Made by a program: the position numbers and the translations under genes
Assembly (NCBI RefSeq): GCF_003319105.1
Contig: NZ_QOHH01000005.1
Span: forward strand, 233,786 to 297,785
Source: Blastococcus sp. TF02-09
Lineage (GTDB): Bacteria; Actinomycetota; Actinomycetes; Mycobacteriales; Geodermatophilaceae
Direction: 5' to 3'
Length of the DNA stretch: 64,000 nucleotides
The notes under the pieces: generated by a model
Told to the model about the DNA's origin: nothing
The model's database searches: none
What the model saw: only the letters and a program-made list of their open reading frames with translations
Shown: positions 42,782 through 50,885 of the stretch, one piece after another
Position numbering within the stretch: the stretch's first letter is position 1
Layout of the letters: the number at the start of each line of letters is the position of its first letter

Positions 42782-44807
42782 CGCTCACCACTCCCAGCGA
42801 CTCGATCTGTGCTGTACGGGAGACCTCGGAGTAGGAGATCACCGGCAGCCGGGGCAGGACCTGGCGCATCAGCCGGGCCAGGGCGGGCCGGACCTGCGGC
42901 GAGCAGACCAGCACGGGGGACAGGCCCTGCCGCTCGGCGTCCTCGAGCAGCCCGCTGCACCCGACGACCAGGGCGTCGACGGTGCCGGCGTCCAGGGCCA
43001 GCACAGCGCCGCCCTCGGTCTGCCGGACCGACTCCAGGAGCCGCTGCTCGAAGCCGGGCTCGAGGGTGAACACGTGCAGCCGCTCGTCGGGCGTCACGTA
43101 CGGGTGGCTGATCGCCGAGCCGAGTGCGGCGCGCGCGGCCTCGACCAGTCCGTCGAGGTCGGTCGACTGCTTCGCACGCACAGAGAGTGCCTCGAAGATG
43201 CGGACCAGGTCCCGGATCGACACACCCTCCTCGAGCAACGCGTGCAACACGCGTTGCACCTCTCCCAGGCTCAGCAGCGCGGGGGTCAGTTCCTCGACGA
43301 CGACGGGGTGCGTGCGCCGGATCATCTCCACGAGCAGGCGCACGTCCTCGCGCCCGAGCAGGTCGGCGGCGTTCTGGCGGACCACCTCGGCCAGGTGCGT
43401 AGTGATGACCGAGGAGCGGTCGACGACGGTGGCGCCGGCCATCTCGGCGGCGCGCTGCAGCTCGACGGGCACCCACTTGGCGGCCAGCCCGAACACCGGC
43501 TCGCGGGTGGCCTTGCCCGGCAGCCCCTCGAGGTTGTCACCGATGGCGAGCACGGTGCCGGCGGGGGAGATGCCCTTGGCCGCGGGGACGCCGTTGAGCC
43601 AGATGACGTACTGGGAGCCCTGGAGGTCCAGGTTGTCGCGGGTGCGCACGAGCGGGATGACCAGGCCGGTCTCCATGGCGACCTTGCGGCGCAGCGCCTT
43701 GACGCGGTCGAGCAGGTCGCCGCCGCGGGCGGTGTCGACGAGCTCCACCAGGTCGTAGGCCACCTCGAGCTCCAGCGGGTCCACCCGCATCTTCTCCACG
43801 ATCGCCTCGTGGCTGTCCGGCTGCGGCTCGGCGTCGGCGGCGGCCGCCGCGGCCTCGGCGGCCTCGTCGACCTCCGGCGCGTCGGTCATGCGGCTGGCCA
43901 TGAACAGGAACAGGCCGCCGACGAGCAGGAACGGCAGCTTGGGCAGGCCGGGGATCAGGCACAAGGCGAGCGCGGCGCCGCCGGCGATCCGGACCGGCTG
44001 CTTGAACCGGCCGAGCTGGGCGATGAGGTCGGTGCCCATGTCGCCCTCGGTCGCGGACCGGGTGACGATGATGCCGGTCGCGGTGGACATCAGCAGCGCC
44101 GGGATCATCGAGACCAGGGCGTCGCCGACGGTCAGCAGCGAGTAGGTCGAGACCGCCTCGGCGGGGGCCATGCCGCGCTGCATGACGCCGATGGCGAACC
44201 CGCCGATGAGGTTCACCAGCGTCACGACGATGCCGGCGATCGCGTCGCCCTTGACGAACTTCGAGGCGCCGTCCATCGAGCCGTAGAAGTCGGCCTCGGC
44301 GGTGACCTCGTGGCGGCGCTTGCGGGCCGTGGCCTCGTCGATGAGGCCGGCGTTGAGGTCGGCGTCGATGGCCATCTGCTTGCCGGGCATCGCGTCGAGG
44401 GTGAAGCGGGCACCCACCTCGGCCACGCGACCGGCACCGTTGGTGATGACGACGAACTGCACCACGGTGAGGATCACGAAGATCACCAGACCGACGACCA
44501 GCGAGCCGGCGATGACGATGTGGCCGAAGGCCTCGATCACCTTGCCCGCGTAGCCGTCGGTGAGCACCAGCCGCGTCGAGGAGACGTTCAGCGCCAGCCG
44601 GAACAGCGTCGCGATCAGCAGCAGCGACGGGAAGACCGCGAAGTCCAGCGGCCGCCGGATCTGCATGGCCACCAGCAGGATGAGCAGCGACAGCGCGAGG
44701 TTAAGCCCGATCAGCAGGTCCATCAGCGCGGCCGGCATGGGCACGACCAGCATCAGGACGATCGCGACGACGCCGATCGGGACCGCGGCCTTGCCGATGC
44801 CCTTCAC
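42762..44807 (-). CDS. flhA: Flagellar export gate protein FlhA
   Basis: 681 residues. Forms the nonameric ring of the flagellar type III export apparatus. Eight N-terminal membrane helices; RRPLDFAVFPSLLLIATLFRLALNVSSTRLVL is the FHIPEP signature region (shown in parts), followed by GDAIAGIVVTLVNLIGG and the loop AMPGKQMAIDADLNAGLID. The cytoplasmic half begins near residue 330 with an Ala-rich linker (EAAEAAAAAADAEPQ) and contains VIWLNGVPAAKG and SLGEVQRVLHALLEEGVSIRDL. GTG 44807 was chosen by homology; 91 nt separate it from the flhB stop. Confidence 0.96.
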   Translation of the reverse strand: MKGIGKAAVPIGVVAIVLMLVVPMPAALMDLLIGLNLALSLLILLVAMQIRRPLDFAVFPSLLLIATLFRLALNVSSTRLVLTDGYAGKVIEAFGHIVIAGSLVVGLVIFVILTVVQFVVITNGAGRVAEVGARFTLDAMPGKQMAIDADLNAGLIDEATARKRRHEVTAEADFYGSMDGASKFVKGDAIAGIVVTLVNLIGGFAIGVMQRGMAPAEAVSTYSLLTVGDALVSMIPALLMSTATGIIVTRSATEGDMGTDLIAQLGRFKQPVRIAGGAALALCLIPGLPKLPFLLVGGLFLFMASRMTDAPEVDEAAEAAAAAADAEPQPDSHEAIVEKMRVDPLELEVAYDLVELVDTARGGDLLDRVKALRRKVAMETGLVIPLVRTRDNLDLQGSQYVIWLNGVPAAKGISPAGTVLAIGDNLEGLPGKATREPVFGLAAKWVPVELQRAAEMAGATVVDRSSVITTHLAEVVRQNAADLLGREDVRLLVEMIRRTHPVVVEELTPALLSLGEVQRVLHALLEEGVSIRDLVRIFEALSVRAKQSTDLDGLVEAARAALGSAISHPYVTPDERLHVFTLEPGFEQRLLESVRQTEGGAVLALDAGTVDALVVGCSGLLEDAERQGLSPVLVCSPQVRPALARLMRQVLPRLPVISYSEVSRTAQIESLGVVSGAVAIR

Positions 44808-44898
44808 GCGCCCACCACCGGGGAAGCGGGTGCGGACGACGCGGGCTGGTTCACGCTCTGCTTCATCGGCAGCCTCGGGCGCTGCCGGTACCGCCGCG

Positions 44899-46050
44899 TC
44901 AGGCGGCGGGCGCGGCGACGCGGCGGCGGCCCGCCTTGGGCAGGCCGGTGATGTCCGGGGCCTCGAAGCCGGGACGGTGCATGCCGCCGCGCACCCCCTT
45001 CGCCCCCAGGTGCATGACGAACGCCAGCACCCGCGCGACGGCGGTGAACAGCTGCGGCGGCACCTCCTGCCCCAGCTCGCAGGAGCTGTGCAGCGCACGG
45101 GCCAGCGGGATGTCCTGCACCATCGGCACCCGGTTCTCGGCGGCGATCTCGCGCAGCCTGGCCGCGACCTCGCCGGCGCCCTTGGCCACGACGCGCGGTG
45201 CCCCCTTCGCGGCCTCGTACTTCAGCGCCACGGCGACGTGGGTGGGGTTGACCAGCAGCACGTCGGCCTCGGCGACGTCGGCCATCATCCGGTTCCGCGA
45301 CATCGACAGCGCCACGCCCCGGCGGTGGGCCTTCATGTGCGGGTCGCCGTCGGACTGCTTGTGCTCCTGGGTGATCTCGTACCGGCTCATCTTGAGCTGC
45401 TTCATCATCTTCTGGCGCACGACGACGTAGTCGGCGACGGCGATGACCAGACCGGTCATCGCGACCACGCGGAACATGAGGATCGCCGAGTCGACGAAGA
45501 CGTCGACCACCCCCGACAGCGGCATCGCCCCGGCCGCGGAGACCAGCGTCTGCGCCCGGTCGCTGGTGATGACGACGACGGTGCCGAGCGCCACCGTCTT
45601 GATCAGCGCCTTGACCACCTCCCAGAGACCCTGGGTGCCGAACATGCGCTTGAGGCCGGTCGCGGGGTTGAACTTCTTCAGCGTCGGCTTCATGCCCTTG
45701 GTCGCGAAGGTGACCCCACCCTGGGCGGCCGACCCCAGCACGCCGACGACCATGAGCGCCAGGGCGAGCGGCAGCAGCGTGGTGAGGAACGCGGTCAGCG
45801 CCTGCCCGAGCAGCGCGATCACCGCCGAGATCTCGGGCTCGTCGCTCACGGCCCTGATCTGCAGGAACAGCTCCTGGACCTCGGCGAACCCGCGGCTGGC
45901 GATCATCGGCAGCAGCACGCTGGCCGCCGCCATGCCGAGCCAGGTGCCGAGCTCCTGGGTCCGCGGGATCTGCCCCTCCTTGCGCGCCTTCTTCAGGCGC
46001 TGCGGAGTGGGCTTCTCGGTCTTCTCACCGCCGGGACCGTCCTTAGCCAC
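44899..46050 (-). CDS. flhB: Flagellar export switch protein FlhB
   Basis: 383 residues. N-terminal GEKTEKPTPQRLKKARKEGQI is the classic FlhB start, then four membrane helices, and a cytoplasmic domain with the autocleavage site NPTH (about residue 268, within VLLVNPTHVAVALKY). Cleavage there switches export from hook to filament substrates together with FliK, also encoded in this operon. GTG 46050 follows fliR after 16 nt. The C-terminal ~40 residues (Gly/Arg/Pro-rich) extend beyond the core. Confidence 0.97.
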   Translation of the reverse strand: MAKDGPGGEKTEKPTPQRLKKARKEGQIPRTQELGTWLGMAAASVLLPMIASRGFAEVQELFLQIRAVSDEPEISAVIALLGQALTAFLTTLLPLALALMVVGVLGSAAQGGVTFATKGMKPTLKKFNPATGLKRMFGTQGLWEVVKALIKTVALGTVVVITSDRAQTLVSAAGAMPLSGVVDVFVDSAILMFRVVAMTGLVIAVADYVVVRQKMMKQLKMSRYEITQEHKQSDGDPHMKAHRRGVALSMSRNRMMADVAEADVLLVNPTHVAVALKYEAAKGAPRVVAKGAGEVAARLREIAAENRVPMVQDIPLARALHSSCELGQEVPPQLFTAVARVLAFVMHLGAKGVRGGMHRPGFEAPDITGLPKAGRRRVAAPAA

Positions 46051-46066
46051 GGGTCACCGTCACGGG

Positions 46067-46831
46067 TCAGCCGCTCCGGAGCGACGTCATGGCCTGGTAC
46101 CCGTGCTCCATCAGCCCGTCGAGGGCCGAGGGGAGCAGCGGGAAGGTCAGCCCGAGCATGACCAGCGTCAGCATGATCTTCACGGGGAAGCCGAAGGAGA
46201 AGATGTTGAGCGCGGGCGCGGCCCGGCTGAGCAGCGCCAGGGCGACGTCGGCCAGCAGCAGCACGGCGACCATCGGCCCGGCGATCTGCAGCGCGGCCAG
46301 GAACATCATCGAGACCGCCTGGAGCAGCACCGCACCGAGCTGGTCGGCCGGGACCTCGCCGCCGACGGGCAGCCCCTGGTACGAGGTCGCGAACCCCTTG
46401 ACCATGAGCAGGTGCCCACCGCTGGTGAACAGCAGGGTGATCGCGAGCAGGTAGTGCAGCCGGCCGATCGTGGCGTTCTGGGTCATCGCCAGCGGGTCGT
46501 AGGCCGGCTGCAGCGAGAAACCGCCGGTCACGTCGATCAGGTCACCGGCCAGCTGGACGGCGGTGAACAGCACCTGGACGACGAAGCCGAGGGCCGCGCC
46601 GATGACCACCTCGGTGACCGCGGCGACGACCAGGAACCCGGCGGTCGGCTCGGCCAGCGTGGGCGCGATCTGCGTCGAGAGCAGCAGCGACAGCGCCATC
46701 GCCAGCGCACCCTTGACCGGCGCGGGGATGGTCCGGGAGTTGAACGGCGGGGCCATGAACACGAACCCGGCCGCCCGGGCGGTGCCGAGCAGGAGGGCGG
46801 CCAGGGTGACGGCGGGGACCGAGAGGTCCAT
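46067..46831 (-). CDS. fliR: Flagellar export protein FliR
   Basis: 254 residues with about six membrane helices. Part of the FliPQR export gate core. Family features: GFVFMAPPFNSRTIPAPVKGALA near the N-terminus (shown broken in the family as PvfsrR-IPxxVKxglA), LGFVVQVLFTAVQLAGDLID, and a C-terminal RAAPALNIFSFGFPVKIMLTL. Encoded 3 nt after fliQ. Confidence 0.96.
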   Translation of the reverse strand: MDLSVPAVTLAALLLGTARAAGFVFMAPPFNSRTIPAPVKGALAMALSLLLSTQIAPTLAEPTAGFLVVAAVTEVVIGAALGFVVQVLFTAVQLAGDLIDVTGGFSLQPAYDPLAMTQNATIGRLHYLLAITLLFTSGGHLLMVKGFATSYQGLPVGGEVPADQLGAVLLQAVSMMFLAALQIAGPMVAVLLLADVALALLSRAAPALNIFSFGFPVKIMLTLVMLGLTFPLLPSALDGLMEHGYQAMTSLRSG

Positions 46832-46834
46832 GGC

Positions 46835-47110
46835 TCAGGTCCGGTCGAGCAGTCGGGGCAGCTGGTCGAACAGGTGGTGGGTGAAGTCCACCAGCGAGGC
46901 CAGCACCCAGTTCCCGGTGATCAGCAGCGCCACGGCGACGGCGATCATCTTGGGGACGAAGGACAGCGTCGGCTCCTGGATCTGGGTCGCTGCCTGGAAC
47001 AGCGAGATCACGAAGCCCACCAGCAGCGCCGTCAGCAGGATCGGCGCGGCGACCTTGGCCGCGACCATCATGGTCTCGGTCGCGATCTCGGTGACGTCGG
47101 CGTCGCTCAT
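46835..47110 (-). CDS. fliQ: Flagellar export protein FliQ
   Basis: 91 residues with two long membrane helices. Characteristic stretch LLVGFVISLFQAATQIQEPTLSFVPK links them. Part of the export gate with FliP and FliR. Starts 3 nt after the fliP stop. Confidence 0.96.
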   Translation of the reverse strand: MSDADVTEIATETMMVAAKVAAPILLTALLVGFVISLFQAATQIQEPTLSFVPKMIAVAVALLITGNWVLASLVDFTHHLFDQLPRLLDRT

Positions 47111-47113
47111 CGA

Positions 47114-47932
47114 TCAGCCACCCCCGTACGAGCCGACGAGCGCGGTGGTGATCAGCGACCAGCCGTCGACCACCACGAACAGCAGCAGCTTGAAGGGCAG
47201 CGAGACGATGGTCGGCGGGACCATCATCATGCCCATCGACATGAGCGAGGCGCTGATCAGCATGTCGAGCACCAGGAACGGGATGAAGATGACCAGCCCG
47301 ATGATGAAGGCGCTCTTGAGCTCGGAGAGCACGAAGGCCGGGATCAGCGTGGTCATGCTGACCTCCTCGGCGTTCGCGGGCGCCTCCTCGCCGGAGAGGC
47401 CGATCATCAGCTTCAGCTCGTCCTCGCGGGTGTTGCCCAGCAGGAACTCGCGCAGCGGGACGACGCCGGCGTCGTAGGCCTGGGAGGTCGTGATCGCGCC
47501 GTCCATGTAGGGCTGCACCGCGACCTCGTTGATGTCGCCGAGGACCGGGCCCATCACGAACAGCGTGAGGAACAGCGCCAGGCCGGTGAGCACCTGGTTC
47601 GGCGGCGACGTCGGCAGCCCCAGCGCGTTCCGGGTGATGCCCAGGACGACGATGATCTTGGTGAAGGACGTGGCGAGCAGCAGCACCGACGGCGCCACCG
47701 ACAGCACGGTGATCGCCAGGATGAGCGTGATCGAGGTGCTCGCGGACCCGCCGCCGATGGAGATGTCCACGCCGCCGTCGGCCCCGCCGATGCCGGGGAC
47801 GACCGGCTCGGTGGGCGCCGTCGGGGCGGTGGGTGCGGCGGCGGCCGGGCCGGCCAGCAGGACGGCGGCGACGGCCGACAGCAGGGTCAGCAGCAGCACC
47901 ACCGTCGCGCGCCGCCGGAGCAGGGAGGTCAT
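47114..47932 (-). CDS. fliP: Flagellar export protein FliP
   Basis: 272 residues. An N-terminal signal sequence (RRRATVVLLLTLLSAVAAVLL, cleaved near AAAAP) precedes the core, as in E. coli FliP. Core motifs: SVAPSVLLLATSFTKIIVVLGITRNAL, PPNQVLTGLALFLTLFVMGP and LIPAFVLSELKSAFIIGLVIFIPFLVLDM (all shown in parts). ATG 47932 overlaps the fliO stop by 4 nt. Confidence 0.97.
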   Translation of the reverse strand: MTSLLRRRATVVLLLTLLSAVAAVLLAGPAAAAPTAPTAPTEPVVPGIGGADGGVDISIGGGSASTSITLILAITVLSVAPSVLLLATSFTKIIVVLGITRNALGLPTSPPNQVLTGLALFLTLFVMGPVLGDINEVAVQPYMDGAITTSQAYDAGVVPLREFLLGNTREDELKLMIGLSGEEAPANAEEVSMTTLIPAFVLSELKSAFIIGLVIFIPFLVLDMLISASLMSMGMMMVPPTIVSLPFKLLLFVVVDGWSLITTALVGSYGGG

Positions 47933-48435
47933 GGCCGGCGGACCGTCCGCTCGCGCATCTGGTCGACGAGGGTGCCCCAGCCCTGGCGGTCCAGGACCGA
48001 GCCGGCGAGCGCGCCGCCGGAGGGGCGGACCCGCCGCGGGGCGCGGTCGAGCTCGTGGCGCGGCTCGAGGTCGTCGTGGTGCCGGCCCGCGGCGTCGTGG
48101 TGGCGCCCGAGGTCGTCGTGCTCCAGGTCGTCGTCGTACGTGGCGGCCGGCAGCTGCCGGGCCGGGGTCCGCTCGTGCAGCGCGTCGTCGACGCTGTCGG
48201 AGTCGAGCTCGGCGAGCAGGGTGACCTGCTCCTCGGTGGCGCCCACGACCAGGACGACGTCGGCGATCCGGACGACGTTGAGGGTGCTCGCGCGCCCCAG
48301 CCGGTGGCGGGCCACGACCTCGATCAGGCCGTTGCCCTGACCCAGGCCGCGCTTCTTGGCCAGCCGCGCCGCGAACAGCAGCACCCCGCCGATGAAGGCC
48401 AGCGACAGGATCAGCCGGATGATCATCCACGTCAC
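47929..48435 (-). CDS. fliO: Flagellar export scaffold FliO with His/Asp-rich tail
   Basis: 168 residues. One membrane helix (MIIRLILSLAFIGGVLLFAARL), then the small FliO beta domain (IEVVARHRLGRASTLNVVRIADVVLVVG, EQVTLLAEL). FliO helps assemble the FliPQR core. The tail is unusual: DDDLEHDDLGRHHDAAGRHHDD, an alternating His/Asp stretch that could bind divalent metal, followed by a basic/Gly end. GTG 48435 overlaps the stop of a 26-codon ORF by 4 nt. Confidence 0.9.
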   Translation of the reverse strand: MTWMIIRLILSLAFIGGVLLFAARLAKKRGLGQGNGLIEVVARHRLGRASTLNVVRIADVVLVVGATEEQVTLLAELDSDSVDDALHERTPARQLPAATYDDDLEHDDLGRHHDAAGRHHDDLEPRHELDRAPRRVRPSGGALAGSVLDRQGWGTLVDQMRERTVRRP

Positions 48436-48512
48436 GACGACACCTCGCTGGCGCTCGGCGACGTCGTGCCGAGACGTGCTCTGTTCATGGCGGAGCTCGC
48501 AAGCTCGCTCAC
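48432..48512 (-). CDS. Possible 26-residue peptide ORF wedged between fliN and fliO
   Basis: Starting GTG 48512 and ending TGA 48432, it encodes MSELASSAMNRARLGTTS followed by eight more residues, Ser/Ala-rich and mildly basic. Its start overlaps the fliN stop by 4 nt and its stop overlaps the fliO start by 4 nt (GTGA both times), the same coupling used across the operon. Codons CTT and AGA are rare in the neighbours. It could be a true microprotein, a translational relay, or an inserted intergenic repeat that happens to keep coupling. Function unknown. Confidence 0.5.
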   Translation of the reverse strand: MSELASSAMNRARLGTTSPSASEVSS

Positions 48513-49240
48513 GCTGTAGCCCCCAGCTCGGCGGCGTCGCTGACGATCTCGCTGATGCGCAGGCCGAAGTCCTCGTCGACGACGACGACCTCGCCGCGGG
48601 CGATGAGGGTGCCGTTGACCAGCAGGTCGGCCGGCGCGCTGGCGGCGCGGTCGAGCTCGACGACCTCGCCGGGGTGCAGCGAGAGCAGCTCCTGCACGGT
48701 CATCCGGGTCCGGCCGATCTCGACCGTGACCTCCATGGCCACGTGCCGCAGCAGCTCCAGGCTGCCGCCCTGGCCGCGGGCGGCGGGCAGGTTCACCTGC
48801 AGCGCGAAGGTGGCCTGGTGCTCGCCGTCGGCCATGAGGGGGACGGCGACGAACATGCCCTTGTCGCGCAGCCCGTCGAGGGCGGCGACCGGCTCCTCGA
48901 GCCGCTCGGACGCGACGCGGACCCGCCCGAGGGTGGCCGCGGCGGCCTCCAGGGCCGGGCGCAGCGCCGCGGCGACGTCCATCTTGCCGACGGGGGAGTT
49001 GCTCAGCGCCTCGACGACGTCGGCCGAGACGACCAGCACGACGTCGCCGGTGACCTCGCCGGACAGGCCGGCCGCGACGGCCGAGGCCGCACCCGGAGGC
49101 AGCGGGACGGTGTCGGGGTCGCTGACCGGTGCGCCGGCGACCAGCTGGGTCGTGGCGGGGACCAGGGTCGCGGCGGCGCGGGCCGCGGCGGCCACCACGG
49201 CGGTGACGGTCTGGGAGTCCTGGGAGCTGTCGGTGCTCAT
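48509..49240 (-). CDS. fliN: Flagellar motor switch protein FliN (FliY-like, extended)
   Basis: 243 residues, longer than the usual 100-150 of FliN. The C-terminal ~80 residues are the SpoA domain (LRHVAMEVTVEIGRTRMTVQELL, LHPGEVVELDRAASAPADLLVNGTLIARGEVVVVDEDFGLRI, shown in parts). The N-terminal ~160 residues resemble the CheC/FliY-type domain (DVVLVVSADVVEALSNS, DVAAALRPALEAAAATLG) but I do not see clear CheC phosphatase motifs. Forms the lower C-ring with FliM. ATG overlaps the fliM stop by 4 nt. Confidence 0.92.
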   Translation of the reverse strand: MSTDSSQDSQTVTAVVAAAARAAATLVPATTQLVAGAPVSDPDTVPLPPGAASAVAAGLSGEVTGDVVLVVSADVVEALSNSPVGKMDVAAALRPALEAAAATLGRVRVASERLEEPVAALDGLRDKGMFVAVPLMADGEHQATFALQVNLPAARGQGGSLELLRHVAMEVTVEIGRTRMTVQELLSLHPGEVVELDRAASAPADLLVNGTLIARGEVVVVDEDFGLRISEIVSDAAELGATA

Positions 49241-50232
49241 GCGGTGTCCTTCACGGCAGCGTGCGGGGTGGGAACGATCGAGGCGGCCAGTCGCCGGCGG
49301 TGGTTGCTGGCGATCGCGTAGGCGAACGTCACGTCGTTGGTGGTGACCTCGAGCGGGCTGTCGCGCGGGTGGCGCAGCAGGAGGACGTCGCCGACGGCGA
49401 GGGAGAGCAGGTCGGACGAGGACACCGTGAGCGGCGCGAACCGCACGCTGACGTCCACGGGCACCAGGTTGAGGCGGGCGGCCAGTGCCTCGGCCGCCTT
49501 CTTGCGCTTGAGCAGCGCGGACTCCGACAGCTGCGGGGAGGCCGCGTTGTTCAGCGCCTGGGCGAAGGAGGAGAAGGGCAGGACCAGCGTGGCGTCGCCC
49601 TCGCGGCTGCCCACGGCCATCGTGAAGTTCGCGACCATGACCGTGTCGGAGCCCGCGGCGGCCTGGGCCAGCTGCGGGTTGTACTCGAAGCCCGCCATCG
49701 CCGGCTGGAGCTGGGTGATGCCGGCGAACGAGGCGGCGAACTCGTGCAGCAGGCGCTCGAGCAGGTGGGTGGTGATGGAGGTCTCCATCGCCGTCATCGG
49801 CCGGGTGGGCTGTGCGGCCGCACCGGACCCGCCGAGCATGTGGTCGACGACCGCCATCGCGATGTCCAGCGGATAGGCGATCAGGCCCTTGCCGGCCAGC
49901 GGCTCGAGCGTGAACGTCGTGATGAAGACCGGGTCGGGCAGCGTCTGGACGTAGTCGTCGTAGGAGAACTGCTCGATGCTGCGCAGCTCCAGCCGGGCGC
50001 CGGTCCGCAGGAACGTGGTGAGGATCGTCGTCGCCTGGCGGGCGAAGGCCTCCTGCGCGATCTGCATGACCCGGACGTGCTCGCGGGAGAGCTTCGTGGG
50101 CCGGCGGAAGTCGTAGGTGCGGGGCTCGCCGCGGCGGCTACGGGTACCTCCGGCCGGTGCCGCCGCCGGGGCCTGGGCGCCGCCCGCGCGGGGGGCCGGG
50201 CCGGTCTCGGGGGTGGTCACGGAGACATTCAT
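49237..50232 (-). CDS. fliM: Flagellar motor switch protein FliM
   Basis: 331 residues. After a Pro/Ala/Gly-rich N-terminus comes YDFRRPTKLSREHVRVMQIAQEAFAR, then the middle domain (SYDDYVQTLPDPVFITTFTLEPL, MLGG) and C-terminal SpoA domain (VDVSVRFAPLTVSSSDLLSLAVGDVLLLRHP in parts). The CheY-binding N-terminal motif of enteric FliM (LSQxEIDALL) is not visible, so CheY~P may bind elsewhere, for instance through the FliN/Y protein. First gene after a hairpin that follows fliL. Confidence 0.95.
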   Translation of the reverse strand: MNVSVTTPETGPAPRAGGAQAPAAAPAGGTRSRRGEPRTYDFRRPTKLSREHVRVMQIAQEAFARQATTILTTFLRTGARLELRSIEQFSYDDYVQTLPDPVFITTFTLEPLAGKGLIAYPLDIAMAVVDHMLGGSGAAAQPTRPMTAMETSITTHLLERLLHEFAASFAGITQLQPAMAGFEYNPQLAQAAAGSDTVMVANFTMAVGSREGDATLVLPFSSFAQALNNAASPQLSESALLKRKKAAEALAARLNLVPVDVSVRFAPLTVSSSDLLSLAVGDVLLLRHPRDSPLEVTTNDVTFAYAIASNHRRRLAASIVPTPHAAVKDTA

Positions 50233-50372
50233 CGGCGGGGACTGCGGGCACCCTGACCGGGGATCCGGGGCCGGCCGACGGCGGACGGGAGAGCTGTGAA
50301 CGGTAGTGCGGGCGGTGCGCGGGTGACCGGAGGGACGGTCGTGCGCGGTGCTCGGGGCCGCGCATCCGACAG

Positions 50373-50412
50373 CACCACCAGGGCAGGGCTGTCCACTTCT
50401 GCCCTGGCGGTG
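50373..50412 (-). terminator. Internal hairpin between fliL and fliM
   Basis: CACCACCAGGGCAG (50373-50386) pairs, with one mismatch, with CTGCCCTGGCGGTG (50399-50412), 8 nt past the fliL stop on the - strand. The 188-nt gap 50233-50420 is the second-largest in the operon, so partial termination and an internal promoter for fliM are likely here. Confidence 0.55.
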
Positions 50413-50420
50413 CCGCGGGG

Positions 50421-50885
50421 TTACTGCGTGACGTACTCGGTGTAGTAGATGCCCATCACGTAGGGCACCTCGTGCTCGGTGTACGCCTCGATGATCTTCT
50501 GCTCCAGCGCTTCCTTGAGGACCTCGCGCGCACCGATCACGTCGGCCGGCTTGGCCTGCGAGAACGTGGAGATGATCGCGTCGTAGGCCTTGGCGCCGTC
50601 GACACCGCCGCCGCCGTGGCCACCACCCGCGGCGGCCAGCGTGTAGTCCAGGGTGATGCCGATCTTCAGGTAGCCACCGCCGGCCAGGTTGACCGCGATG
50701 GGCTCCAGCGCGGTGTAGCCGCCGTGCTCCGGCGCCGCCGCCTCGGCCTCGCCGCCGGAGAACACGAAGAAGTACGCCGCCCCGGCGATCGCCAGCACGG
50801 CCACGCCGATGATGAGGAAGAGCTTCTTCTTGCCCTTCGGGGCGTCCTCGTCGGTCTCGGCCGACGTGTCCTTGTCCTTGCTCAT
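50421..50885 (-). CDS. fliL: Flagellar basal body protein FliL
   Basis: 154 residues: charged Lys/Asp/Glu N-terminus, one membrane helix (KLFLIIGVAVLAIAGAAYFFVF) and a periplasmic-side domain with YTALEPIAVNLAGGGYLKIGITLDY and ending REVLKEALEQKIIEAYTEHEVPYVMGIYYTEYV (in parts). A Gly/His insert (GGGHGGGG) is unusual. FliL surrounds the stator. ATG 50885 overlaps the motB stop by 4 nt. Stop is TAA, rare in this region. Confidence 0.94.
   Translation of the reverse strand: MSKDKDTSAETDEDAPKGKKKLFLIIGVAVLAIAGAAYFFVFSGGEAEAAAPEHGGYTALEPIAVNLAGGGYLKIGITLDYTLAAAGGGHGGGGVDGAKAYDAIISTFSQAKPADVIGAREVLKEALEQKIIEAYTEHEVPYVMGIYYTEYVTQ

Noticed and set aside
45443..48340. 965-codon + strand open frame across fliR-fliQ-fliP-flhB
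   Set aside because: Mirror of four well-identified flagellar genes; translated product is repetitive His/Gln/Arg/Gly and has no start signal.
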